The translations under genes and the position numbers were made by a program. Positions 23,806 to 32,236 of a stretch of 64,000 nucleotides of DNA are shown here, piece by piece (position 1 is the first letter of the stretch; each line of letters starts with the position of its first letter). Source of the DNA: Streptomyces buecherae (lineage in GTDB: Bacteria; Actinomycetota; Actinomycetes; Streptomycetales; Streptomycetaceae); the NCBI RefSeq assembly GCF_014295035.1, contig NZ_CP060404.1, positions 7,418,501 through 7,482,500 of the forward strand, read 5' to 3'. Under the pieces are notes generated by a model. The model was not told the DNA's origin. It did no database searches and saw only the letters and a program-made list of their open reading frames with translations.

Positions 23806-24159
23806 TCAGGGCGCGTCGCTCAGCATGACGGACAGGGCGGCCAGGACGGAGGGGGCGATGCGGTAGTAGATCCAGGTGCCACGCCGCTCGGAGGTCAGCA
23901 GACCCGCCTCGCGCAGCTTCTTGAGGTGGTGGCTGACGGTGGGCTGGGAGACGCCGACGTCGGCGATGTCGCACACGCACGCCTCTCCGTCGGGGTGGGA
24001 GGCGACCTTGGAGAAGAGCCGCAGCCGGACCGGGTCGCCGAGCGCCTTGAACATGGCGGCCATCGTCGCCGCGTCCGCGGGAGAGAGTTCCTGCCGGGTG
24101 AGCGGAGGGCAGCACGGCTGAACGCGCGGGTCCGCGGCCGTCTCCTGAAGCGTGGGCAT
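23806..24159 (-). CDS. ArsR/SmtB-family metalloregulator
   Basis: A 117-residue winged-helix repressor. Helix alpha-3 carries ACVCDIADVGVSQPTVSHHL, the Cys-x-Cys arsenite site of classical ArsR. The N-terminal tail contains a vicinal Cys-Cys (QPCCPPLT), a second candidate As(III)/metal site like that of corynebacterial ArsR1. It should release DNA on As(III)/Sb(III) or a related ion. No efflux pump or reductase adjoins it; the CadI-like gene at 3598 with an ArsR-type operator is the nearest plausible target. A palindrome GCATATGC overlaps its ATG, suggesting autoregulation. Confidence 0.9.
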   Translation of the reverse strand: MPTLQETAADPRVQPCCPPLTRQELSPADAATMAAMFKALGDPVRLRLFSKVASHPDGEACVCDIADVGVSQPTVSHHLKKLREAGLLTSERRGTWIYYRIAPSVLAALSVMLSDAP

Positions 24160-24446
24160 ATGCCTATGGTGACACCGGCACTTCCCGGACGCCAAGGACC
24201 GATCAGGCCCCGCATGCCTGGCCAGGCCGCACGGGCCCGCCCGCGAACGGGGAACCACACGGCGGGCCACGGGCCGTTCGGCGCTCCGCCCGGCGGCATG
24301 TCCCCGGCGCTCTCCCACAGCGGAACCGATCCCTCCGCGCCCCGGCGGTGAGCGCGCGACGGGGGGCCGGTGCGCCGGCCGGGGCGGCCCGTGCGATAGG
24401 CAGGGGGGCACCGTCCGCACCCGCGACCACCAGGGAGAGCACCGAG

Positions 24447-25409
24447 ATGCACCACCGCTGCGCCGTTCTCGACGACTACCAGGGCGTGGCCGCCGCGAGC
24501 GCCGACTGGGCGGCCCTGGCCGGCGAGGTCGACGTGGTCACCTTCGCCGAGCACCTGGGCACCGAGGACGAGCTGGCCGCGGCCCTGGCCGACTTCGACA
24601 TCGTGGTCACGCTGCGGGAGCGGGTGCCCTTCCCCGCCTCGCTCATCGCCCGCCTGCCGAGGCTGCGCCTGCTCGTTGCCTCCGGCATGCGGAACTCCGT
24701 CATCGACTTCGCCGCCGCCGAGGCTCACGGGGTGACCGTGTGCGGCACCGAGAGCTCCCCGACCCCGCCGGTCGAGCTGACCTGGGCGCTGCTGCTCGGC
24801 CTGGCCCGCGGCCTGGTCCCGGAGAACGCCGCGCTGCGCGCCGGCGGCCCCTGGCAGAGCACGCTCGGCGCCGACCTCGCCGGCCAGCGCCTCGGCCTGC
24901 TCGGGCTCGGGAAGATCGGCAGCCGGGTGGCCCGGATCGGCCTGGCCTTCGGCATGGACGTCGTCGCCTGGAGCCAGAACCTGACCCCGGAGCGCGCCGC
25001 CGAGGTCGGCGTGGCACACGCCGGCACCAGGGAGGAGCTGCTGAGCGGCAGCGACTTCGTCTCGGTGCACCTGGCGCTCGGGGACCGCACCCGGGGGCTG
25101 CTCGGGGCCGCCGAGCTGGCCCTCATGAAGCCGACCGGCTACCTGATCAACACCTCGCGGGCCGCGATCGTCGACCAGGAGGCGCTGCTCGCCGCGCTGC
25201 GCGCGGGCACCATCGCCGGCGCCGCCGTGGACGTCTTCGACGAGGAGCCCCTGCCGGCCGATCACCCGCTGCGCACGGCGCCCCGCCTGCTGGCCACCCC
25301 GCACCTCGGCTACGTCACCCGGGGCAACTACCGCAGGTACTACGGGCAGGCCGTCGAGGACATCCGGGCCTACCTCGCGGGGGCGCCGATCCGCCGCCTG
25401 GAGCCGTGA
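24447..25409 (+). CDS. D-2-hydroxyacid dehydrogenase family protein
   Basis: A 320-residue protein. It has an N-terminal substrate domain, the NAD-binding GLGKIGSRVARIGLAFGMDV Rossmann motif at about residue 155, and catalytic Arg in LINTSRAAIVDQ, Glu in VFDEEPLP and His in LATPHLGYVT. It reduces a 2-keto acid (or oxidises the hydroxyacid) with NAD(P)H; the substrate is not defined. The ATG at 24447 has AGGGAGAG upstream and removes a low-complexity N-terminal extension. It is divergent from arsR but lacks any evident arsenic link. Confidence 0.9.
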   Translation: MHHRCAVLDDYQGVAAASADWAALAGEVDVVTFAEHLGTEDELAAALADFDIVVTLRERVPFPASLIARLPRLRLLVASGMRNSVIDFAAAEAHGVTVCGTESSPTPPVELTWALLLGLARGLVPENAALRAGGPWQSTLGADLAGQRLGLLGLGKIGSRVARIGLAFGMDVVAWSQNLTPERAAEVGVAHAGTREELLSGSDFVSVHLALGDRTRGLLGAAELALMKPTGYLINTSRAAIVDQEALLAALRAGTIAGAAVDVFDEEPLPADHPLRTAPRLLATPHLGYVTRGNYRRYYGQAVEDIRAYLAGAPIRRLEP

Positions 25410-25442
25410 GTTCCCGCCGCCACCCGCGCGGGGACCACCACC

Positions 25443-25502
25443 GGGCCCGGGACCGCTGTCGGGCCCGGAATCACCGCCGGGCCCGGGGCCGCCCGGCCCG
25501 GG
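25443..25502. repeat. Short tandem array of GGGCCCGG units
   Basis: GGGCCCGG occurs at 25443, 25461 and 25479 with an exact 18-bp period, and a degenerate fourth copy at 25495. The cores are palindromic (CCGGGCCCGG). The array fills the 138-base gap between the dehydrogenase and the YunG-like gene and could act as terminator or be simple slippage expansion. Confidence 0.6.
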
Positions 25503-25547
25503 ATCGCCCGAACCCGGATTGTCAGTGCCTCGTGTCAGGGTGAGCCC

Positions 25548-25958
25548 ATGACGTACTGGCTGCTCACCGACATCGAACAAGCCGTCCGCGCCAGTTGGGG
25601 CGCCGACACCTGCACGCCGGAGTACCGCGACCGGTGGACGCCGGACAACCCCGCCCGGGACCAGTGCGGGGTCACCGCCATGGTGCTCAACGACCTGCTC
25701 GGCGGCGAGCTGATCCGCGGCATGGTGCACGTGAACGGCGAGCAGACCGACTTCCACTGGTGGAACCGGCTGGGCATGGGCGTGGAGATCGACCTCACCC
25801 GGGAGCAGTTCGCGCCGGAGGAGATCGTCAGCGGCGGGGTGGTCATACCCCGCCCCGCCGAGATCGTGCGACTGCGCGCGGAGTACGAGTTGCTGCGCGA
25901 GCGCGTGCTCGCCCGTCTCGACGAGGCCCGGGAACGGCGGGCGGTGGTCGCGGTGTGA
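25548..25958 (+). CDS. YunG-like family protein
   Basis: A 136-residue soluble protein opening MTYWLLTDIEQAVRASWGAD, with DQCGVTAMVLNDLLGGELIRG (a Gln-Cys-Gly motif) and HVNGEQTDFHWWNRL. These segments recall the YunG family, which has the look of a cysteine-containing, papain-like small fold but no established activity. The conserved Cys, His and Asp residues could form a catalytic site; this is speculation. The gene stands alone. Confidence 0.7.
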   Translation: MTYWLLTDIEQAVRASWGADTCTPEYRDRWTPDNPARDQCGVTAMVLNDLLGGELIRGMVHVNGEQTDFHWWNRLGMGVEIDLTREQFAPEEIVSGGVVIPRPAEIVRLRAEYELLRERVLARLDEARERRAVVAV

Positions 25959-26017
25959 GTCGCCGGCGCGCGACCGGCACACCGCTCGCCACCCGGGAGC
26001 GGGCCGGCTCGTACCCC

Positions 26018-26049
26018 TACCGGCCCGTACTCCTACCGGCCCGTACTCC
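26018..26049. repeat. Two tandem copies of a 16-bp unit at the phosphatase 3' end
   Basis: TACCGGCCCGTACTCC is repeated exactly at 26018-26033 and 26034-26049, ending at the stop codon of the reverse-strand phosphatase gene. Confidence 0.7.
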
Positions 26050-28889
26050 TAGACGTCCGGGAGCGGTTGCTCGGTCCAGATCGTCTTGCCGTGCCGGGTG
26101 TAGCGGCTGCCCCAGCGGCTGGTGAGCTGGGCGACCAGGTACAGGCCGCGTCCGCCCTCGTCGGTGGCGCGGGCGCGGCGCATCCTGGGCTGGGTGCTGC
26201 TCGGGTCCGACACCTCGCAGATGAGCACGCCGGCCCGGATCAGCCTGAGTTCGACCGGGCCGCCCGCGTACCGGATGGCGTTGGTGACCAGCTCGCTGAC
26301 CACCAACTCGGTGGTAAAGGTCAGCTCGTGCAGGCCCCACTCCGCGAGTTGGCCCGCGACCAGCTCCCGGGTGCCGGCGACCAGCGCCGGGTCGGCCGCC
26401 AGCGTCCAGGCCGCCCGGTCGCTCTCCGGGAGCATCCGGGTGCGGGCCAGCAGCAGCGTGACGTCGTCCGGCAGCCGGCTGGGCGGCAGATCGGTGACGA
26501 CCTCGCGCGGCAGCCCCGCCAGCGGGCGGTGCAGCGCGTCAGCCCGTAGCAGTCGGGCGCGCAGTTCGGCCATGCCCTCGTCCACGTCGCCGGTGCCCCG
26601 CTCCACCAGGCCGTCGGTGTACAGCGCGAGGACGCTGCCCGGGGGCAGGTCGAGTTCGGTGATGTCGAAGGGCAGGCTGCTCACGCCCAGCGGCGGCCCG
26701 GGGTCCAGCTCGATGAAGCGGACCGAGCCGTCCGGGGAGATCAGCGCGGGCGGCGGGTGCCCGGCGCTGGCCATGACGCAGTGCCCGGTGACCGGGTCGT
26801 ACGTGACGTACAGGCAGGACGCCCCGACCGAGTCGGTCATCGAGTTGGGCGCCCCGTCCTCGATGCCGGGCCGGTCGCTGTCGGCCTCCACCGTCAGTTG
26901 CAGCACCAGGTCGTCGAGGTGGGTCAGCAACTCCTCCGGGTCCACGTCCAGGTCGGCCAGCGTGCGCACGGCCGTGCGCAGCCGGCCCATGGTGGCCGTG
27001 GCCTGGAGGCCGTGCCCGACGACGTCGCCGACCACCAGCGCGACCCGGGCCGACGAGAGCGGGATGACGTCGAACCAGTCGCCGCCGACGCCGCGCGCCG
27101 CGTCCGTCGGCAGGTACACGCTGGCCGTCTCGGCCGCCACCACGTCCGTGAGCGCGGGTGGCAGCAGGCTGCGCTGGAGCTTGACCGCGGCCCGTCGCTC
27201 GCGGGTGTAGCGCCGGGCGTTGTCCACGGCGAGCCCGGCGCGGGCGGCCACCTCCTCAAGCAGCGTCAGGTCCTCGGCGTCGAAGGGTTCCAGGGCTTCG
27301 GTGCGCCAGACCGTCACGCGCCCCAGCAGGATGCCCCGCGCGTGCAGCGGCGCCGTCATCACCGAGTGCGCCCCGGGCACCGACCGGGCCCAGGCCAGCA
27401 CCTCGTCGCTGGCGTCGGACGCCCCGGCGTGGGCGTCGCCCGAGCCGTCGGCGCCGTGCTGGCCGGGCGTCTCGGGGTCGACCCAGCGTTCGCCCCTGGC
27501 GCCCGTGCCGACGTCGGCCAGCGCGCCGGCCGTGGCGCCCCCGCCGGTCGCGCCCGCCCCCTCGCCGGCCGCCTGCTGATCGGCCTTCCGCTGGTCGGCC
27601 GCCTGCCGGTCGGCCTCCTGTCGGTCGGCCGCCCGCTTGCCGTCCGCCCGCTTGCCGTCCGCCCGCGCCGCGGCAGGTGACGGCGCGTCGGCAGCCTGGG
27701 TGTCGCCCGCGGCGCCGTCCGCCGCGCCCGTGGAGGTCTGCGCGCCGTCGGCGGTCGCCGTGCGCCGCAGGTCGGCGACGAGGCCGCCGTGGCCCGCGCG
27801 CTCGGAGGGCCCGCCGCCGCGCGAGACGGCCTCGGCCCGGCTGCCGTCCACGGCCTCGGCAGCCGCCGCGATGTCCGTCGCCCGATGGGTGTCGATGCTG
27901 CCGAGCGTCATCGGCCCGGTGGGCAGTGGGCTGTCGTCCGCGCCGGCCACGGCCATCCGGCGCAGCGCGAACAGGTGCTCCCCGTCGTGCGCGGGCTCCT
28001 CGCCGATCAGCACCGGGTCCGCCAGGTCGACGGCCGCGAGGTCCGCGAGGCCGGGCACGAGGACGGTCGTCAGGTCCTCGCACGTACGGATGATGGAGAG
28101 CGACTCGCCGAGCACCGCCGCCGCGTGGTGCAGCAGGTCAAGGCGCTGCCGCGCGCGGACGTGGTCGGTGATGTCGGTGAAGAACGCCGCCACCCCCACC
28201 AACCCGCCGTCGTGCGGGTCGCGCAGCCGGAACGCCGAGATGGTCATGTGCCGCCCGCCCCGCGGGTCCTCCCGGGTGCGGATCAGTACCTCCACGCCGA
28301 GCCGCAGGTCACCGGTGCGCAGCACCTCCGCCAGGTGCCGTTCGAGGACCGCCGCGTCCTCGGGGAAGAGGAAGTCGCCGAGCCGGTGGCCGGCCAGGTC
28401 GCTCGGGACGCCGGAGTACCAGAGCAGGTGCGCGTTGGTGCGCACCAGTCGCAGGTCCACGTCGAAGAGGAGGACGCCCATCCGGTCCTGGAAGAACAGC
28501 TCGTGCGAGAAGGCGATGTCCTGCCGCCAGCGCTCGTAGGTGGGGCGCGCCGCGGCGAGGACCAGGTAGCGGGCCGCGTCGACCCGGCCCGCGTCGCCCC
28601 CCAGCGGCAGCACCCGGAAGACGACCGGCACCTCGTGGCCGGCGGCGTGCCGGAGCACCACCCGCCCCTCCCACACGGTGGGCGTGCGGGTCCGCAGGGC
28701 CTGCCGCCACTGGTCCCGGTCGGCCAGCAGCGAGGTGACCGGCCGCCCGCACGCCTGGTCACCGGCCAGCCCGAGCAGCGTGGCCGCCTCGTCGGTCCAG
28801 CCCAGAATGGTGCCGTGGGCGTCCAGTACGGCCCCGGCGGGGTCGCTGAGAGCGGACACGGGGTCCTCGGTCTTGTCCGCGCGTCGCAT
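26049..28889 (-). CDS. Multidomain PAS-PAS-GAF-PPM(SpoIIE)-HATPase phosphatase
   Basis: A 946-residue protein. Reading order: two PAS-like domains (about residues 13-110 and 125-245), a GAF domain whose halves (about 250-345 and 505-575) are separated by a ~160-residue low-complexity insert rich in Ala, Gly and charged residues with repeated ADGKR/ADRQ/ADQQ motifs, a SpoIIE-type PP2C phosphatase domain (GGDWFDVIPL, GDVVGHGL, SAGHPPP, LYTDGLVER) and a C-terminal HATPase_c domain of the anti-sigma kinase type (VSELVTNAIRYA, DEGGRGLYLV). It probably senses a signal and controls a partner-switching anti-sigma/anti-anti-sigma module. No anti-anti-sigma gene is adjacent. Transcribed divergently from the radical SAM gene. 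Confidence 0.9.
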   Translation of the reverse strand: MRRADKTEDPVSALSDPAGAVLDAHGTILGWTDEAATLLGLAGDQACGRPVTSLLADRDQWRQALRTRTPTVWEGRVVLRHAAGHEVPVVFRVLPLGGDAGRVDAARYLVLAAARPTYERWRQDIAFSHELFFQDRMGVLLFDVDLRLVRTNAHLLWYSGVPSDLAGHRLGDFLFPEDAAVLERHLAEVLRTGDLRLGVEVLIRTREDPRGGRHMTISAFRLRDPHDGGLVGVAAFFTDITDHVRARQRLDLLHHAAAVLGESLSIIRTCEDLTTVLVPGLADLAAVDLADPVLIGEEPAHDGEHLFALRRMAVAGADDSPLPTGPMTLGSIDTHRATDIAAAAEAVDGSRAEAVSRGGGPSERAGHGGLVADLRRTATADGAQTSTGAADGAAGDTQAADAPSPAAARADGKRADGKRAADRQEADRQAADQRKADQQAAGEGAGATGGGATAGALADVGTGARGERWVDPETPGQHGADGSGDAHAGASDASDEVLAWARSVPGAHSVMTAPLHARGILLGRVTVWRTEALEPFDAEDLTLLEEVAARAGLAVDNARRYTRERRAAVKLQRSLLPPALTDVVAAETASVYLPTDAARGVGGDWFDVIPLSSARVALVVGDVVGHGLQATATMGRLRTAVRTLADLDVDPEELLTHLDDLVLQLTVEADSDRPGIEDGAPNSMTDSVGASCLYVTYDPVTGHCVMASAGHPPPALISPDGSVRFIELDPGPPLGVSSLPFDITELDLPPGSVLALYTDGLVERGTGDVDEGMAELRARLLRADALHRPLAGLPREVVTDLPPSRLPDDVTLLLARTRMLPESDRAAWTLAADPALVAGTRELVAGQLAEWGLHELTFTTELVVSELVTNAIRYAGGPVELRLIRAGVLICEVSDPSSTQPRMRRARATDEGGRGLYLVAQLTSRWGSRYTRHGKTIWTEQPLPDV

Positions 28890-29318
28890 ACGCGTGCACC
28901 TCGCTCGGCGTCCTGGCCGGCGCCCGCCAGACGGCTCACCGGTGCCGGGCGGGCACCGTAGGACACCGAGTGGCCCAGGCCGCGACGGACGTCAGGTCAT
29001 CGGTCGACGGACGGCCACTGTACGCCCGGCGCCCCCCGCCACGCCGGCGCACGCGTCACCCCGCGCGGCGAGCCGCACCACTCCGCGCCCACTCCGCGCC
29101 CGCTCCACGCCAGGCGACCCGCTCCGGGACGGCACACCCGGGGGCCCGCCGCCCGGGTGCCAGGCGCGGGCCACGGGCCGCCCGGCTCGCGGCGGCACGG
29201 GCCGGCATCGCGCGGACCCCGCGCTGTGGGCCCGGCGGCTGCTCTGGTGCAATGAGGTGCCAGTGGCCGGCAGCCGGCGAACCGGTGGCCGCCCAGGACG
29301 CCAGGGATGGAGCAGCAC
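28890..29318. other. Divergent intergenic region, phosphatase and radical SAM genes
   Basis: No coding frame is convincing in these 429 bases. A perfect small hairpin GGTGCC-GGGCG-GGCACC lies at 28941-28957 and a short CACTCCGCGCC repeat near 29090-29110. Both divergent promoters must be here. Confidence 0.5.
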
Positions 29319-30683
29319 ATGGAGAGCCGAAGCCGGACCGCGCTCGTCGAAGACCTGATGGCACGTTTCCCGCAGGTGCCCGGGGAAGCGGTGATCAAGG
29401 AGGACCTGCTGCGCGGCGGTATGGCCTTCGACGAGTCCGCGCTGAGCGGCACGGCCGACGGCGCGTCCGGCGACGTCAAGCCGAAGTCGTACTTCATCTT
29501 CTCGTTCGACCACCGCACGCTGCCCGAACTCGGCGCCGCCGCGCTCAACCGGCCGCCCGAGGAGATCGTGCTCACCGGCGGCCCCTACGACCTGCGGCGC
29601 ACCGTGGTCTCGGTGCGGGTCAACCCCGCGTCGCCGTACGTGGTGCGGGCCGGCGCCGACGGCGCGCTCGGGCTGTACCTGGACGGGGCCCGCATAGCCG
29701 ACGTCGGGCTGCCGCCGATGCCGGACTACTACCGGCACACGCTCGCCAACGGCAAGTCCGTGATGGAGGTCGCGCCGACCATCCAGTGGGGCTACCTGGT
29801 GTACCTGACGGTCTTCCGGGTGTGCCAGTACTTCGGCGCCAAGGAGGAGTGCCAGTACTGCGACATCAACCACAACTGGCGCCAGCACAAGGCGGCGGGC
29901 CGCCCGTACACCGGCGTCAAGCCCGTCGAGGAGGTCCTTGAGGCGCTGGAGATCATCGACCGGTACGACACGGCGCGCGCCTCGCAGGCGTACACGCTCA
30001 CCGGCGGCTCCATCACCTCGCACGTCGGCGGCCGGGACGAGGCCGACTTCTACGGCCACTACGCGAAGGCCATCGAGGAGCGGTTCCCCGGGCGGTGGAT
30101 CGGCAAGGTCGTGGCGCAGGCGCTGCCGCGCGACGACGTACAGCGCTTCCACGACTACGGCATCCGCATCTACCACCCCAACTTCGAGGTCTGGGACCGG
30201 CGGCTGTTCGAGCTGTACTGCCCCGGCAAGGAGCGCTACGTCGGCCGCGACGAGTGGCACCGGCGCATCCTGGACTCCACCGAGATCTTCGGCCCCCGCA
30301 ACGTGATCCCCAACTTCGTGGCGGGCGTGGAGATGGCCGAGCCCTTCGGCTTCACCACGGTGCGCGAGGCCATCGACTCCACCACCGAGGGCCTGCGCTT
30401 CTTCATGTCCCACGGCGTCGTGCCCCGCTTCACCACCTGGTGCCCCGAGCCCACCACACCGCTCGGCAAGGCCAACCCGAACGGCGCGCCGCTGGAGTAC
30501 CACATCCGACTCCTGGAGACCTACCGCGCCACCCTGGAGGAGTACGGTCTGACCTCGCCGCCCGGCTACGGCCCGCCCGGTCCCGGTCGCGCCGTGTTCT
30601 CGGTCAGCTCCTTCATGGACAGCCTCCCGCCGGCCCCCGAGGACGCCGACGCGCCGGAGCCGGCCGGCAGCACCCAGGTCTGA
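29319..30683 (+). CDS. Radical SAM enzyme with CX8CX2C cluster motif
   Basis: A 454-residue protein. The putative [4Fe-4S]-binding cysteines lie at about residues 169, 178 and 181 in VCQYFGAKEECQYCDINHNW, giving spacing CX8CX2C instead of the usual CX3CX2C. Downstream radical-SAM features include YTLTGGSIT (a GGE-like SAM-binding loop), AQALPRDDVQRFHDYGIRIY and FVAGVEMAEPFGF. The reaction is not recognisable. Two starts are possible: ATG 29307 and ATG 29319; the second has GGAG seven bases upstream and is used. The gene is monocistronic, closed by a very strong terminator at 30706-30745, and its partner substrate gene is not evident. Confidence 0.85.
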   Translation: MESRSRTALVEDLMARFPQVPGEAVIKEDLLRGGMAFDESALSGTADGASGDVKPKSYFIFSFDHRTLPELGAAALNRPPEEIVLTGGPYDLRRTVVSVRVNPASPYVVRAGADGALGLYLDGARIADVGLPPMPDYYRHTLANGKSVMEVAPTIQWGYLVYLTVFRVCQYFGAKEECQYCDINHNWRQHKAAGRPYTGVKPVEEVLEALEIIDRYDTARASQAYTLTGGSITSHVGGRDEADFYGHYAKAIEERFPGRWIGKVVAQALPRDDVQRFHDYGIRIYHPNFEVWDRRLFELYCPGKERYVGRDEWHRRILDSTEIFGPRNVIPNFVAGVEMAEPFGFTTVREAIDSTTEGLRFFMSHGVVPRFTTWCPEPTTPLGKANPNGAPLEYHIRLLETYRATLEEYGLTSPPGYGPPGPGRAVFSVSSFMDSLPPAPEDADAPEPAGSTQV

Positions 30684-30705
30684 CCCGCGCGGCCCCGCGC
30701 CGTGC

Positions 30706-30745
30706 CGTCGGGGTGGTCGCGGCGCGGGCCGCGGCCACCCCGACG
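30706..30745 (+). terminator. Strong terminator after the radical SAM gene
   Basis: CGTCGGGGTGG pairs with CCACCCCGACG (11 bp), then a T-G wobble, then CGCGGC with GCCGCG, closed by a GCGG tetraloop. The stem is essentially 18 bp and starts 23 bases after the stop codon. Confidence 0.8.
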
Positions 30746-30831
30746 CGCGTGTCAACCCCGACGAAGGTGGGGGGCGCGGCCTGCCGTTCGACCCGGGTCT
30801 CCCAGCACGGCCACTTCTACGTTCAGTGGCC

Positions 30832-31854
30832 ATGGAACGAACATCTCCCACACTCTCCCGGGCCGCGCGGCGCCCCCTGTTCGCCGTCGGCCTGTTGGCG
30901 GCCGTCGGCGGCGTGGTCGGCTGGTTGGCGCCGGGCGGCGTCGGCGAGCCGGACCCGGTCCAGGTCACCGAAGGGCCGTCGGCCAAGGCGTACCGCTCGC
31001 TGGGCGACGCGCTGGACGGCGCCCCGTCGTGGTGCGCCACCCTGAGCGAACTGGCCAGCGAGGGCACGCTGGTCCTCCTCGGCGCCCTGCTGGCCTGGGC
31101 GTGCTGGCGCGCCGTGCGGCGCGGCGACGCGCGGCAGGTGGCCGGCGCGCTGCTGGTCGGCGTCGGCACCGTGGCCGCCTACGCGGCGAGCGAGGCGCTC
31201 AAGCTCGCCGTGGACGAGGAGCGGCCGTGTCGCGCGCTGCGCGGCGCCGCCGTGCTCGGCGAGTGCCCTGAGCCGGGGGACTGGTCCTTCCCCAGCAACC
31301 ACGCCACGCTGGCCGCCGGCATCGCGGTGGGGCTCGCCGTGCTGCGCCCCCGGCTGGCCGCCGTGACCCTGCCGCTGGCCGTGGCGGCGGCGCTGCTGCG
31401 CGTCGTGCTCGGCGTGCACTACCCGCACGACGTGCTGGCCGGCGCGGTGCTCGGCGGCGGCGTCACGGCCGCCGTGCTCGTCGCGCTGGGGCCGCTCGCC
31501 GCGCGCGCCATCACGCCGCTGGTCGCCCGGGTCTCACCCGCGGCCGGGGCCCGTGGGGCGCCCGGCCGGGGCGACCACGCCCGCCTCGTGGGCGACGACC
31601 GCCGCGGCGGCCCGGTTCTCCACGCCGAGCCCGGCCAGAATGGCGCTGACGTGCGCCTTGACCGTGCCTTCCACCACGTGCAGCCGCCGGGCGATCTGCC
31701 CGTTGGACAGCCCGGCGCCCAGGAAGGTGAGCACCTCCCGCTCCCGGGCGGTGAGCGCCTCGACCCGCGCGCGGGCGGCCGACCGCCGGCCCGCCGCGTC
31801 CCCGGCGCCGCTGGCCGCGAGGTGCGCGACCACTCGGGCGGCGACCTTCGGTGA
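30832..31854 (+). CDS. PAP2-family membrane phosphatase with antisense-overlapping C-terminal extension
   Basis: About 340 residues. The PAP2 signature is complete: KLAVDEERPCR (KX6RP-type), FPSNHAT (PSGH-type) and RVVLGVHYPHD (SRX5HX3D-type with His and Asp), within five to six membrane helices, so it dephosphorylates a lipid or prenyl pyrophosphate at the membrane. The recognisable domain ends near 31550, but no stop occurs until 31854, so ~100 extra residues are encoded opposite the response regulator gene (321-base tail-to-tail overlap). Either the extension is real or the natural stop was lost by a frameshift. ATG 30832 is used; GTG 30826 is an alternative. Confidence 0.75.
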   Translation: MERTSPTLSRAARRPLFAVGLLAAVGGVVGWLAPGGVGEPDPVQVTEGPSAKAYRSLGDALDGAPSWCATLSELASEGTLVLLGALLAWACWRAVRRGDARQVAGALLVGVGTVAAYAASEALKLAVDEERPCRALRGAAVLGECPEPGDWSFPSNHATLAAGIAVGLAVLRPRLAAVTLPLAVAAALLRVVLGVHYPHDVLAGAVLGGGVTAAVLVALGPLAARAITPLVARVSPAAGARGAPGRGDHARLVGDDRRGGPVLHAEPGQNGADVRLDRAFHHVQPPGDLPVGQPGAQEGEHLPLPGGERLDPRAGGRPPARRVPGAAGREVRDHSGGDLR

Positions 31855-32229
31855 CAGGTAGGCGGCGCCGTCGGCCACCGCGCGGACCCCCGCGATCAAC
31901 TCCTCGGGCTCCCCGGACTTGATCAGGAAGCCGACGGCGCCGCCGCCCAGCGCCCGCAGGATGTAGTCGTCCTCACCGAAGGTGGTCAGCATGAGCACGC
32001 CCGTTCCCGGCGCGGTCCTGCCGATCTCGGCCGCCGCCTCGATGCCGCCCGTGCCGGGCATCCGGATGTCGAGCACGGCCACGTCGGGGCGGTGCCGCAG
32101 CACGAGGTCCACGGCGGCCCGCCCGTCGGCGGCCTCGGCCACCACCTCGATGTCGGGCGCTGTGGTCAGCACGGCTCGTACGCCGGCGCGGATCATCGCC
32201 TCGTCGTCGGCGATCAGTACGCGGATCAC
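31534..32229 (-). CDS. NarL/LuxR-family response regulator
   Basis: A 231-residue two-domain regulator: receiver domain at about residues 2-120 with the acidic pocket DDE, the phospho-acceptor Asp in VAVLDIRMPG, Thr in LMLTTF and Lys in LIKSG; LuxR helix-turn-helix at about 155-215 (LTAREREVLTFLGAGLSNGQIARRL, VEGTVKAHVSAIL). It sits 7 bases downstream of its cognate histidine kinase gene on the same strand. Target genes are unknown; the convergent PAP2 gene overlaps its 3' end. Confidence 0.95.
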   Translation of the reverse strand: MIRVLIADDEAMIRAGVRAVLTTAPDIEVVAEAADGRAAVDLVLRHRPDVAVLDIRMPGTGGIEAAAEIGRTAPGTGVLMLTTFGEDDYILRALGGGAVGFLIKSGEPEELIAGVRAVADGAAYLSPKVAARVVAHLAASGAGDAAGRRSAARARVEALTAREREVLTFLGAGLSNGQIARRLHVVEGTVKAHVSAILAGLGVENRAAAAVVAHEAGVVAPAGRPTGPGRG

Positions 32230-32236
32230 GGGGTCC

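Noticed and set aside
28992..31169. A 725-residue reverse frame
   Set aside because: It is antisense to the radical SAM and PAP2 genes, which have full motifs.
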